Below are positions 54,292-64,000 of a stretch of DNA of 64,000 nt, piece after piece (the first letter of the stretch is position 1; every line of letters begins with the position of its first letter). A program made the position numbers and the translations under genes. This DNA is from Nocardioides daphniae. GTDB lineage: Bacteria; Actinomycetota; Actinomycetes; Propionibacteriales; Nocardioidaceae. The notes below the pieces were generated by a model. It was not told where the DNA came from, did no database searches, and saw only the letters and a program-made list of their open reading frames with translations. Location: positions 3,472,001 to 3,536,000 of the forward strand of contig NZ_CP038462.1 of assembly GCF_004777465.1 (NCBI RefSeq), given 5' to 3'.

Positions 54292-55310
54292 TGGGCACCA
54301 CCCACGCGGACCGCGACCTTGCCGGTGACCCGGCCATCAGCCAACTCGTCGAGCGCGCGGGGCGTCTCCTCCAGCGGCACCGTCCCGTGCACGTGCGGCC
54401 GCAGGCCGTCGACCGCCACCGCCTCGGCGATGCGCTCCAGGTCGACATGGGTCTCCCGCGCCATCAGCATCACGTAGCGCTGCCGCGCAGCGAGCATCCG
54501 CAGGGCGAGGAACATCGGGCGTACGAAGCCGCCCGTCCATCCGCCGCCGGTCTCGACACCCACGAAGACGATCGTGCCGGTGGGGGTCAGCACCCGCCGT
54601 AGGCGCCGCAGCGACGTGCCTCCCGCGACGTCGATGACCGCGTCGCAGCTCAGCCCGGCCAGCGGGTCACCGACGGCGTGGTCGACGACCCGGTCGGCTC
54701 CCCACGACCGCACGGCCTCCGCCTTGACAGCGCTGCAGACCGCGGTCACCCGCGCCCCGCGCGCGACCGCCAGCTTCACGGCGAAGCTGCCCACCCCACC
54801 GGAGGCTCCGATGACCAGGACGTGGTCGCCGGCGTCGACCCGGGCGGCGTCGAGCGCCTGCAGCGCCGTCAGCCCCGAGACGCCCAGCACCGCGCACTCC
54901 GTCGGCGCGAGTCCGGCGGGCGCAAGGGCCAGCTTGGTCTCCAGGGCGACGGCCTGCTCGGTCAACGACCCCCGGGCGATGCCGAAGACCTGCTGCCCGA
55001 CCTGCAGACGGGTCACTCCCTCGCCCACCGCGACCACCCGGCCCGCCACGTCCAGCCCCGGGACCAGCCGCTTGGGCTGCCGCAACCCCACGGCCAGGCG
55101 AGCCATCCGCGGCAGCCCGGTGAGCAGGTGCAGCGTCCCGCGGTCGATGGCGGCGGCCTGCACGTCCAGCAGCACCTCACCCGGCCCCGGCGACGGGGCG
55201 GCGATCGTCTCGACGCGGAGCACGTCGGTGCCGCCGTACTCCCGCTGCACCAGCGCACGGACCCGCTCGCCCGCCTCGTTGGCCTCCGCCTGTGCGTCCA
55301 GCTCTGTCAT
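54288..55310 (-). CDS. Zinc-independent MDR oxidoreductase (quinone reductase-like)
   Basis: A 340-residue medium-chain dehydrogenase/reductase. ATG 55310 has GGGGAGGGGGG upstream. PGLDVAGRVVAVGEGVTRLQ is the GroES-like part, and VLVIGASGGVGSFAVKLAVA the NADP(H) Rossmann motif. The zinc-binding cysteines of alcohol dehydrogenases are absent. It is divergent from a TetR gene with a long palindrome between them, so it is probably induced by the TetR ligand. Confidence 0.85.
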   Translation of the reverse strand: MTELDAQAEANEAGERVRALVQREYGGTDVLRVETIAAPSPGPGEVLLDVQAAAIDRGTLHLLTGLPRMARLAVGLRQPKRLVPGLDVAGRVVAVGEGVTRLQVGQQVFGIARGSLTEQAVALETKLALAPAGLAPTECAVLGVSGLTALQALDAARVDAGDHVLVIGASGGVGSFAVKLAVARGARVTAVCSAVKAEAVRSWGADRVVDHAVGDPLAGLSCDAVIDVAGGTSLRRLRRVLTPTGTIVFVGVETGGGWTGGFVRPMFLALRMLAARQRYVMLMARETHVDLERIAEAVAVDGLRPHVHGTVPLEETPRALDELADGRVTGKVAVRVGGAQ

Positions 55311-55330
55311 CACTGCCCCCCTCCCCGTTC

Positions 55331-55357
55331 CCGTACGTTGTACGGTACGACGTACGG
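55331..55357. promoter_or_regulatory. Operator between MDR oxidoreductase and tetR
   Basis: A 27-bp near-palindrome starts CCGTACGTTG and ends ACGTACGG; 24 of 27 positions are symmetric. It overlaps the divergent promoter region and fits a TetR-family site controlling both genes. Confidence 0.65.
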
Positions 55358-55375
55358 TAATGGTACCGTGACGCC

Positions 55376-56031
55376 GTGTCCAGCCCCCCCGTGCCCCGCG
55401 CCACACCCTCAGCCGCGAGCGCCTGGTGGCCGCGGCCCTCGACCTGGCCGACTCCGAGGGCATCTCCGCGCTGACGATCCGCGCGCTGGCCTCCGGGCTG
55501 GGCGTGAAGCCGATGGCGATCTACCACCACGTGGCGAACAAGGACGAGATCCTCGACGCGATCGTCGACGCGGTCTACGCCGAGACCTACCTGCCGCGGC
55601 CCTACGCCCCCTGGCGCGAGGAGCTGGCTCGGCGGACACGGTCCGTCCACGACGCCCTCAACCGGCACCCGTGGGCGCTCGGGCTGATGGAGACCCGCAA
55701 GGCACCGGGACCGGCCAACCTGGCCAGCCACGAGGCGGTGCTCGAGGTGCTGCTCACCGCCGGCTTCTCGCTCGGGGCCACGGCCCACGCGTACGCCACG
55801 CTCGACGCCTTCGTCTACGGCTTCTGCCTGCAGGAGGTGATGCTCGACTCGATCGACCTGGCCGGCTCCGCCGACGACCTGCTGGCCGGCATGAACCTCA
55901 CCGGTCACCCGCGGATGGCGCAGTTCGCCGCCGAGCACGTCCTGCAGCCCGGCTACGCCTTCGGCGACTCCTTCGAGGTGGGCCTCGGTCTGGTCCTCGA
56001 CGGCCTGGAGCAGCTGCGGCGCTCGGCCTGA
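55376..56031 (+). CDS. TetR-family repressor, one frameshift near the start
   Basis: About 218 residues. GTG 55376 begins MSSPP; in the run of seven Cs that follows one C is missing. With it restored the frame reads RHTLSRERLVAAALDLAD, SEGISALTIRALASGLGVKP and MAIYHHVANKDEILDAIVDA, a normal TetR helix-turn-helix. The C-terminal ligand domain is of the tetracycline-repressor-like type (AYATLDAFVYGFCLQEVML). It likely represses the divergent oxidoreductase operon and itself. Confidence 0.85.
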
Positions 56032-56105
56032 GCCACCGTCGTACGCCGCCGGCCGCCGGCCGCACCGAGGCGGCAGCACGCCGACGACCCGGTAGCCTCG
56101 GGGCC

Positions 56106-57278
56106 GTGTCTTCCCGCCAGCTCGTCCAGCCCCTGACCCTGCGCCCGGTGACCGCGGCCGACCACCTCGCGTTCATCCGCACCCAGCCGTCGGCCTCCTT
56201 CCTGCAGGTGCCCGCGTGGGGACCGGTGAAGTCGGAGTGGCAGCACGAGTCGCTCGGCTGGTTCCGCCCCGGAGCCGACGGCGAGGAGATGGTGGGCGCC
56301 GCGCTGGTGCTCTACCGCCAGCTGCCCAAGGTCAAGCGCTACCTCGCCTACCTGCCCGAGGGACCGGTCCTCGACTGGGCCTCCTTCACCGACCCCGACG
56401 CGCGCCTCGCCGACTGGCTCGAGCCGCTGCGCGACTACCTGAAGACCAAGGGCGCCTTCGGCATCCGCATCGGCCCGCCCGTGGTGACGCGCCGCTGGTC
56501 GGCCGCCCAGATCAAGGAGGGCGTCTCCGACCCGGCCGTCCGCCGCCTCGACGACATCGCCCCGCTCGAGCGCACCCCCACCGGCGCCGCGGTCGTCTCC
56601 CAGCTCCACGAGCTGGGGTGGCAGCCGCAGGCCGCCGAGGGTGGCTTCGCCGCCGGCCAGCCGCAGTACAACTTCCACGTCCCGCTGACCGTCGACGGGC
56701 GCGCCAAGACCGAGGACGAGGTCCTCAAGTCGATGAACCAGCTGTGGCGCCGCAACATCAAGAAGGCCGCCAAGGAGGGCGTCGAGGTCACCCGCGGCAC
56801 CCGTGACGACCTGGCCGCCTTCCACGCGCTCTACGTGCACACCGCCGAGCGCGACCACTTCACGCCGCGGCCGCTCGCGTACTTCGAGAAGATGTGGGAC
56901 TCCCTGACCCCGGAGGAGGACGACCGCTTCGTCCTCCACCTGGCCCGCCACGAGGGCGACCTGGTCGCGGCCACCATCTCGATCCGCGTCGGCCAGCACT
57001 CCTGGTACTCCTACGGCGCCTCCTCGACCGAGAAGCGCGAGGTCCGCGGCTCCAACGCCGTGCAGTGGGAGATGATCCGCAGCGCACTGGCGGCCGGCGC
57101 GGCCGTCTACGACATGCGCGGCATCACCGACACCCTCGACGCCGACGACCCGCACGTGGGGCTCATCCAGTTCAAGGTCGGCACCGGCGGCGAGGCCGTC
57201 GAGTACGTCGGCGAGTGGGACCTGCCGATCAACCGCGCGATCTACGCCGCGTTCCAGCTCTACATGAAGAGGCGTTGA
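56106..57278 (+). CDS. FemX/FemAB-type aminoacyltransferase (lipid II peptide bridge)
   Basis: A 390-residue enzyme with two GNAT-like folds. TQPSASFLQVPAWGPVKSEW is the Fem-type start, KSMNQLWRRNIKKAAKEGVE the coupling helix region, and VAATISIRVGQHSWYSYGAS and NAVQWEMIRSALAAGAAVYD the second domain. Fem enzymes add an amino acid from aminoacyl-tRNA to the peptidoglycan stem. GTG start at 56106. The next gene begins one base after its stop, so the two act together. Confidence 0.85.
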   Translation: MSSRQLVQPLTLRPVTAADHLAFIRTQPSASFLQVPAWGPVKSEWQHESLGWFRPGADGEEMVGAALVLYRQLPKVKRYLAYLPEGPVLDWASFTDPDARLADWLEPLRDYLKTKGAFGIRIGPPVVTRRWSAAQIKEGVSDPAVRRLDDIAPLERTPTGAAVVSQLHELGWQPQAAEGGFAAGQPQYNFHVPLTVDGRAKTEDEVLKSMNQLWRRNIKKAAKEGVEVTRGTRDDLAAFHALYVHTAERDHFTPRPLAYFEKMWDSLTPEEDDRFVLHLARHEGDLVAATISIRVGQHSWYSYGASSTEKREVRGSNAVQWEMIRSALAAGAAVYDMRGITDTLDADDPHVGLIQFKVGTGGEAVEYVGEWDLPINRAIYAAFQLYMKRR

Positions 57279-57279
57279 G

Positions 57280-58356
57280 ATGACCCTGACCCTCCACGTC
57301 GACGGCCCCCGCTGGCGCGACCACCTGGTCGCCGTCGCCGAGCGCACCCCCGGCATGGTCCCGGTCGCCAAGGGCAACGGCTACGGCTTCGGCCTCCCCC
57401 GCCTCGCCAGGCGTACGCAGTGGCTCGCCGACCGGGGTGCCGCTGCGGGCCACACGTGGGGCGACGTCCTCGCGGTCGGCACGTACGACGAGATCGGCGA
57501 GGTGGCCAGCCGCTACGACGGCAGCATCCTGGTGCTGACCCCGTGGCGCCCGTTCGGGGCGGCCCTCGACGTCGACCCGGCGCTCGCGCACCGGGTGATC
57601 CACACGGTGAGCCGCGCCGAGGACCTCGCCACGCTGCTGGAGCGCCAGCCCGACGCGCGCTACGTGCTGGAGCTCGTCACCTCGATGCTGCGCCACGGCA
57701 TGACCGGGCGCGAGCTGCGGGGCCTCGGCGGCCTCACCGCCCGCGGCACCCTCGAGGGCGTCGCCATGCACCTCCCGCTCGCCCAGGGATCGCACCTGTC
57801 GCAGGTGCAGCGCCTGGTCACCGACGCGATCGCTGCCGACCTGCCGACCCGCACGCTGTGGGTCAGCCACCTCACGCGCTCCGAGCTCGACCGGTTGCGC
57901 ACGTCGTACTCCGACTTCACCATCCGTCCGCGCATCGGCACCGACCTGTGGCTGGGTGACCGTGGCGCGCTGAAGGTGACCGCGCAGGTGCTCGACGTGC
58001 ACGCCGTCGAGCGTGGCGACGTCTTCGGCTACCGCTCGCGCACCGCCCCGAAGAGCGGCCACGTCCTGGTCGTCTCCGGCGGCACCGCGCACGGCATCGG
58101 CCTGGAGGCCCCGTCCGGCGACCAGTCCCTGAAGGCGCGCGCGGCCACCCTGGCCCGGGGCGGCCTGGACGCGGTCGGCTTCGTGCGCAGCCCCTACTCG
58201 ATCGGCGGCAAGCAGCGGCTCTTCGCCGAGCCGCCGCACATGCAGGCCTCGATGCTCTTCCTGCCGCACGGCTCGCAGGTGCCCCAGGTGGGCGACGAGA
58301 TCGACGTGCGGGTGCGCTTCACGGCCACCGCCTTCGACCGCGTCGAGGTCTCCTGA
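57280..58356 (+). CDS. Alanine racemase-like PLP-binding protein
   Basis: A 358-residue protein. The PLP-binding Lys lies in VPVAKGNGYGFGL, the counterpart of the KANAYGHG motif of alanine racemase. A barrel domain (to about 230) and a beta domain with VERGDVFGYRSRTAP follow. The catalytic Tyr of the second domain is not obvious by eye. With FemX adjacent it probably works in cell-wall amino acid supply or bridge formation; racemase activity is an inference. Confidence 0.75.
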   Translation: MTLTLHVDGPRWRDHLVAVAERTPGMVPVAKGNGYGFGLPRLARRTQWLADRGAAAGHTWGDVLAVGTYDEIGEVASRYDGSILVLTPWRPFGAALDVDPALAHRVIHTVSRAEDLATLLERQPDARYVLELVTSMLRHGMTGRELRGLGGLTARGTLEGVAMHLPLAQGSHLSQVQRLVTDAIAADLPTRTLWVSHLTRSELDRLRTSYSDFTIRPRIGTDLWLGDRGALKVTAQVLDVHAVERGDVFGYRSRTAPKSGHVLVVSGGTAHGIGLEAPSGDQSLKARAATLARGGLDAVGFVRSPYSIGGKQRLFAEPPHMQASMLFLPHGSQVPQVGDEIDVRVRFTATAFDRVEVS

Positions 58357-58433
58357 GCGAGCGAAGGTGGCGCACAGACTCGGTCGGGCGCTGACACCAG
58401 CGCACCGCTGACCGGCCGAGAGACATCCCCGGC

Positions 58434-58464
58434 GGCCCCGCGGCTCACCCTACGCCGCGGGGCC
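58434..58464. terminator. Terminator after the femX operon
   Basis: GGCCCCGCGG (58434-58443) pairs perfectly with CCGCGGGGCC (58455-58464) over an 11-base loop. It lies 78 bp after the racemase-like gene and before a convergent gene. Confidence 0.7.
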
Positions 58465-58583
58465 CCACTCATTTCTGGGGCGAGTCGGCCCGCCGAGCCG
58501 CTTCGTCGCCGCCGCACAGGCCGGCCTCGATGCCTTTCCTACCCCGGGCGCGTAGGCACATCGCGACGTGGGCCACTACAGCC

Positions 58584-59057
58584 TCAGGCTGCGAAGCACT
58601 TGATCTCGCGGGCCGGCGAAGCGGCCACGTCGGGGGTGTCAATCGCCCCGACGATGTCCACGTCGACCCGGGAGCGGTACTCGTAGGTCTTCGAGCTGGT
58701 GTCGCACGACTTCGTGTGGATGGTCTTCTGCGTGCAGCCAGACTTGATGGTCTTCGTCGTAGAACCCGACACCCGATTCCACGTGTCGCTTCCGGGGCTG
58801 CGGCGCTCGATCCACACCTTGACCTTGGCCCGCTTCGTCGGATCAGCCTTGGCCAGCTTCCAGCACCCCTTGGTGCGCAGGGTGTCCGCAGGCTTCTCAC
58901 GGACGATCTCAGCGACGGTGACAAAGAATTTGGTCGGTTTGGCGGCTGCTTGACCGCTCTCATGGACGGGCGGGGAACCAGTGGCCCCGGCGGATGCCGC
59001 CGAAGCGGTGAGGGTCAGGGGAAGCGCGAGGCAGAGGGAGACGAGTGTCCGTTTCAT
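58584..59057 (-). CDS. Secreted hypothetical protein
   Basis: A 157-residue exported protein. ATG 59057 gives MKRTLVSLCLALPLTLTASA, a signal peptide with cleavage near ASA. The mature part holds four cysteines (GCWKLA, SGCTQK, KSCDTS, IKCFAA) that could make two disulfides, and a beta-rich pattern (VKVWIERRSPGSDTWNRVSG). No family is recognised. Base composition is slightly less GC-rich than the neighbours. Confidence 0.6.
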   Translation of the reverse strand: MKRTLVSLCLALPLTLTASAASAGATGSPPVHESGQAAAKPTKFFVTVAEIVREKPADTLRTKGCWKLAKADPTKRAKVKVWIERRSPGSDTWNRVSGSTTKTIKSGCTQKTIHTKSCDTSSKTYEYRSRVDVDIVGAIDTPDVAASPAREIKCFAA

Positions 59058-59229
59058 GCGGGGCACAGTAACGATTCACGCCGACACCGTGCCGTGCGTC
59101 CTACGCTCCGGTCGCTCATCCCCAGTGAGGGATGAGCGAAGCCGTCCCGTGGCTGTCGTGGTCGGAGCCTGAGTCACCGGGTCACGGGCTGAGTAGGATC
59201 CCTCCATCCAGAAGAGGAAGGAGCGACGG

Positions 59230-60138
59230 TTGAATCGCCACCCCGTCTCGAGCCCGTCAGGTGCGCTCGTGGATGCCGTCGAACAGCTCGGGCACACGAA
59301 GATCTCCGTGCGCATTGGCGCGATCTACGCCCTCGGTCATCTCGCCCTGCACGACGACCAGCTGCTGGACGTGGTCGACCGCATCCTCAGCGCCCACCTG
59401 CGCCTGGTCTTCCACGAGATCAACCACGACGTCCGGCCAGCAGCCTCCCCCCTCTCCGACGACCTTGGACCGGACCCGGCTCCCTCACCGCAGGCGAGGG
59501 AGACCACCAGTGCGCCCCAGGCCGCGTTCGAGGAGGCCACCGCCTGCTTGCGAGCGCTCAGCATGGTCGCGGAGAAGTCACCGTTCGACGGCTTCCGTCT
59601 GGACCACGTGCGCTGGCCGTCAGGGACCTGGGGTCCCGACGTCCGTGCCACCAAGGTCAACGCCCCTGGCGCAGACCTGCGCGGCGTGAGCCTCTGCGGC
59701 GCAGAGCTCACCCACGCTGATCTCTCCAACGCCAGCTGGGCCCACGGCGCCCTGGCCGATGCAGTGCTGGCGGGCGCCGACCTGAGTCACGCCGACCTGT
59801 CCAGCGCCGACCTGTCCAACGCCGACCTGAGTGGCACCGACCTCACCGGGGCACATCTTGTCCGCGCAGATCTCACCGGGGCCAACCTCACCGCGGCCTA
59901 TCTGGCGCACGCCGACCTGACGGCAGCGGACCTCACCACGGTCAGGTGCGAGGGAGCCGATCTGACGGGGGCCGACCTCAGCCACGCCGACCTCACCGAG
60001 GCGGAGCTGTCCGGAGCCGACCTCACCGGGTCTGTGGTGGACGAGGCCACCTACGCCAGGCACAGGGTGGAGTTGGCCCAGTGGGAGCTCACGGACGGCG
60101 AGCTCCGGCGTGCCCAGGACGCGACCACAGGTCGTTGA
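59230..60138 (+). CDS. Pentapeptide-repeat protein with N-terminal helical domain
   Basis: A 302-residue protein. TTG 59230 has GGAAGGAG nine bases upstream. Residues 15-115 are helical (QLGHTKISVRIGAIYALGHL), a feature shared with many actinobacterial pentapeptide-repeat proteins. Residues 135-280 contain about two dozen A(D/N)Lxx repeats (ADLSHADLSSADLSNADLSG), which form a right-handed square beta-helix. Some relatives protect DNA gyrase from quinolones or toxins by DNA mimicry; others are structural. The role here is unknown. Confidence 0.8.
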   Translation: MNRHPVSSPSGALVDAVEQLGHTKISVRIGAIYALGHLALHDDQLLDVVDRILSAHLRLVFHEINHDVRPAASPLSDDLGPDPAPSPQARETTSAPQAAFEEATACLRALSMVAEKSPFDGFRLDHVRWPSGTWGPDVRATKVNAPGADLRGVSLCGAELTHADLSNASWAHGALADAVLAGADLSHADLSSADLSNADLSGTDLTGAHLVRADLTGANLTAAYLAHADLTAADLTTVRCEGADLTGADLSHADLTEAELSGADLTGSVVDEATYARHRVELAQWELTDGELRRAQDATTGR

Positions 60139-60165
60139 GACCGTTCCGCGGAAGTCGTCGCCGTC

Positions 60166-61572
60166 TCAGGTCCGGAGGGAAGCCGTCTCCCGGGGCTCCT
60201 CCCGTCCTACCGGGTCCTCATCCGGATCCAGCACCCCGCGCACGACCATCGTCACCAGCCACAGCTGGGCGGCCAGACGCAGCACGATCGCGGCCCAGTA
60301 GACGACCGAGTACTCACCCTGCGCAGGCGCCAGGAAGCCGCCCAGCCACCACCAGACGGCGGCGAAGTAGAAGATCTCGCCGGCCTGCCAGATCAGCAGG
60401 TCGCGCCACCTGGGGTGGGCGAGGACGGCCAGCGGCAGCAGCCAGAGGACGTACTGCGGGGAGTAGACCTTGTTGACCAGCAGGAAGCCGGCCAGGATCA
60501 GGAAGCCCAGCTGGGCGAAGCGAGGCGTCGACGGGGCCTTGAGCCCCAGCACCAGCACCCCGGCGCACCAGAGCAGGAAGAAGGCCCACGACCCGAGGTT
60601 GATGGTGTCGACGTCGATCCAGGCGCCCGGGCCCATCCACTGCTGGGCCAGCAGCCACACCGACCCGAGGTCGGCGCCGCGGTCGGAGTTGAACGTCCAG
60701 AAGACCTTCCACTCCGCCGGGCCCGTGACCAGCGCCGGCACGTTGGCCAGCAGCCAGGCGATCACCGCCGCCGAGAAGGCGCTGGCCAGCGCCGCCCAGC
60801 GCCGGTTGCGCAGGCAGAGCACGAGCACGGCACCCAGCAGGAAGAGCGGGTAGAGCTTCACCGCCGTTCCGAGCCCGATCAGCACCCCGGTCAGCACCGG
60901 CCGCTCCCGGGCCCAGGCCCACGCCGCGCCGGCGACGAAGACGACGGCCAGCAGGTCCCAGTTCATGATGCCGGTGAGCGCCAGCGTCGGGGCGAGGGCG
61001 AAGCCGGCGGCGTCCCAGGGTCGGCGGCGGGTCACCCCGGCCAGCAGCCACGTCGTGGCCAGCGCCACCAGGCCGAAGCCGACCGCGTTGACCGCGACGT
61101 ACACGGTGCCCTCGCGAGCCAGGTCTCGCTCCGGGTCGTCGACGTCGGGGGCGCCACTCAGCGCCCAGGTGACGATGCCGGTGCCCCAGGCCCAGTAGGA
61201 GATCCCGACGGGATACTCCATGACCTCGAACTCGGCACGCACCTCCGGGTCGTCGGTGTAGGGCCAGTGCAGGTCGGACATGCCGCGCCAGCCGTAGAGG
61301 TACGGCAGGTCGGAGTAGCACATGTGGCTGTAGCGCTGGGTGGTGTCCTGCCACTCCTCCTCGGCGCAGGGCGCCTTGGAGAGCATGCCCGCCGCGAAGG
61401 TGAGCGCGGTCAGCAGCAGCAGCACCCGGACCGGGGACCACCACGGGTGGCGACCCGCCCGTCTGCCCATCGGCCCCCCGACGGACTCCGACAGCGCGGC
61501 GACCGTCGGGTCGTCGCGGGTGGGGTGCACCCACGACGACTCACTCACCGACCCTCCCACCGGCGAGCTCAC
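60166..61572 (-). CDS. GT87-family membrane glycosyltransferase
   Basis: A 468-residue polytopic protein with about eleven hydrophobic helices. It has the GT87 pattern: EVMEYPVGISYWAWGTGIV early, IMNWDLLAVVFVAGAAWAWA and GLGTAVKLYPLFLLGAVLV, and NKVYSPQYVLWLLPLAVLAH. These enzymes use polyprenyl-phosphate mannose to build envelope glycolipids or polysaccharides. The GTG start is three bases after the PBP stop, so both are in one operon, as at the equivalent site in mycobacteria. Confidence 0.85.
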   Translation of the reverse strand: MSSPVGGSVSESSWVHPTRDDPTVAALSESVGGPMGRRAGRHPWWSPVRVLLLLTALTFAAGMLSKAPCAEEEWQDTTQRYSHMCYSDLPYLYGWRGMSDLHWPYTDDPEVRAEFEVMEYPVGISYWAWGTGIVTWALSGAPDVDDPERDLAREGTVYVAVNAVGFGLVALATTWLLAGVTRRRPWDAAGFALAPTLALTGIMNWDLLAVVFVAGAAWAWARERPVLTGVLIGLGTAVKLYPLFLLGAVLVLCLRNRRWAALASAFSAAVIAWLLANVPALVTGPAEWKVFWTFNSDRGADLGSVWLLAQQWMGPGAWIDVDTINLGSWAFFLLWCAGVLVLGLKAPSTPRFAQLGFLILAGFLLVNKVYSPQYVLWLLPLAVLAHPRWRDLLIWQAGEIFYFAAVWWWLGGFLAPAQGEYSVVYWAAIVLRLAAQLWLVTMVVRGVLDPDEDPVGREEPRETASLRT

Positions 61573-61575
61573 CTG

Positions 61576-63860
<2,285 letters not shown>

Positions 63861-63931
63861 GACGCAAGGGTAGAGGGGAATCCGAGGAGGACCCGATTGT
63901 TGGCGGTGCGGTCCAGTCTGGACCTGGCCGG

Positions 63932-63950
63932 ATATATCGGTACGATAGAT
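63932..63950. promoter_or_regulatory. Operator in the padR promoter
   Basis: ATATATCG - GTA - CGATAGAT is a 19-bp inverted repeat with one mismatch per arm pair (inner TATCG-GTA-CGATA is perfect). It ends three bases before the padR start and is a likely autoregulatory PadR site. Confidence 0.55.
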
Positions 63951-63953
63951 CGC

Positions 63954-64000
63954 ATGTCACGACGCGGCGAGACGATCGAGCTGGCAGTCCTCGGGCTGCT
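63954..64000 (+). CDS. PadR-family regulator, start only (partial)
   Basis: The last 47 bases encode MSRRGETIELAVLGLL from ATG 63954, the usual start of the PadR winged-helix domain. The rest is beyond the window. Its place next to a class A PBP gene matches the known order in mycobacteria, where a PadR gene lies close to ponA1. Confidence 0.75.
   Translation, partial: MSRRGETIELAVLGL

Overview
The window reads as chromosomal DNA of a high-GC actinobacterium, most likely Nocardioides or a close relative (Nocardioidaceae). That placement is an inference from base composition, GTG/TTG start usage, protein styles and gene order. The block 46354-63954 (dnaB, rplI, rpsR, ssb, rpsF, then a GT87 membrane glycosyltransferase, a class A penicillin-binding protein and a PadR regulator) has the order known from the origin-proximal region of actinobacteria such as Mycobacterium tuberculosis. 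A near-perfect parS site (53565-53580) and a cluster of DnaA boxes (47908-48164) fit an origin-proximal position.

Layout. 1-9000: tail of prephenate dehydratase, a secreted M4 metalloprotease, a hotdog thioesterase, an alpha/beta-hydrolase membrane protein, GNAT, an interrupted methyltransferase, an acyl-CoA dehydrogenase with a palindromic operator, and a MetF-like reductase. 9000-16900: two tandem secreted SGNH hydrolases, a sigma factor with its membrane partner and a lipoprotein, then small cytoplasmic proteins including a GIY-YIG-like/GNAT fusion. 16900-26550: NsrR-type sensor plus flavohemoglobin (nitric oxide detoxification), lipoproteins, a tautomerase, an APC permease, a PLD-family protein, and a molybdate operon (HTH-TOBE regulator, modA, modB, modC). 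26550-46350: accessory and regulatory genes: FAD oxidoreductase, several ECF sigma units, Lrp/LysE pair, ABC exporter, an ECF41-RibD-YCII stress cluster with a repeat-encoded leader peptide, a thiolase/ligase/SRPBCC operon, and a cobalamin riboswitch in front of bluB. 46350-64000: replication and ribosomal genes, a MATE transporter, a Ser/Thr kinase, endonuclease IV, an MDR oxidoreductase/TetR pair, a FemX-like aminoacyltransferase with an alanine-racemase-like protein, a pentapeptide-repeat protein, GT87, class A PBP and the start of padR.

Reading-frame quality. About 15 genes are broken by one-base (occasionally two-base) shifts or a stop. They include dnaB, ssb and the class A PBP. Five single-base losses lie within about 200 bp of dnaB, an essential gene, and many of the others are in G or C runs. 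The simplest reading is consensus or sequencing error rather than gene decay. I therefore annotate these as single genes across the breaks and state where the frame changes.

No rRNA, tRNA, CRISPR array, insertion sequence or prophage was recognised. I did not find a clearly new multi-gene system. The most interesting signals are the parS/DnaA-box landscape, the (MGRL)n leader peptide overlapping an ECF41 sigma gene, the GIY-YIG-like/GNAT fusion, and the thiolase-like operon whose thiolase lacks its second catalytic cysteine.
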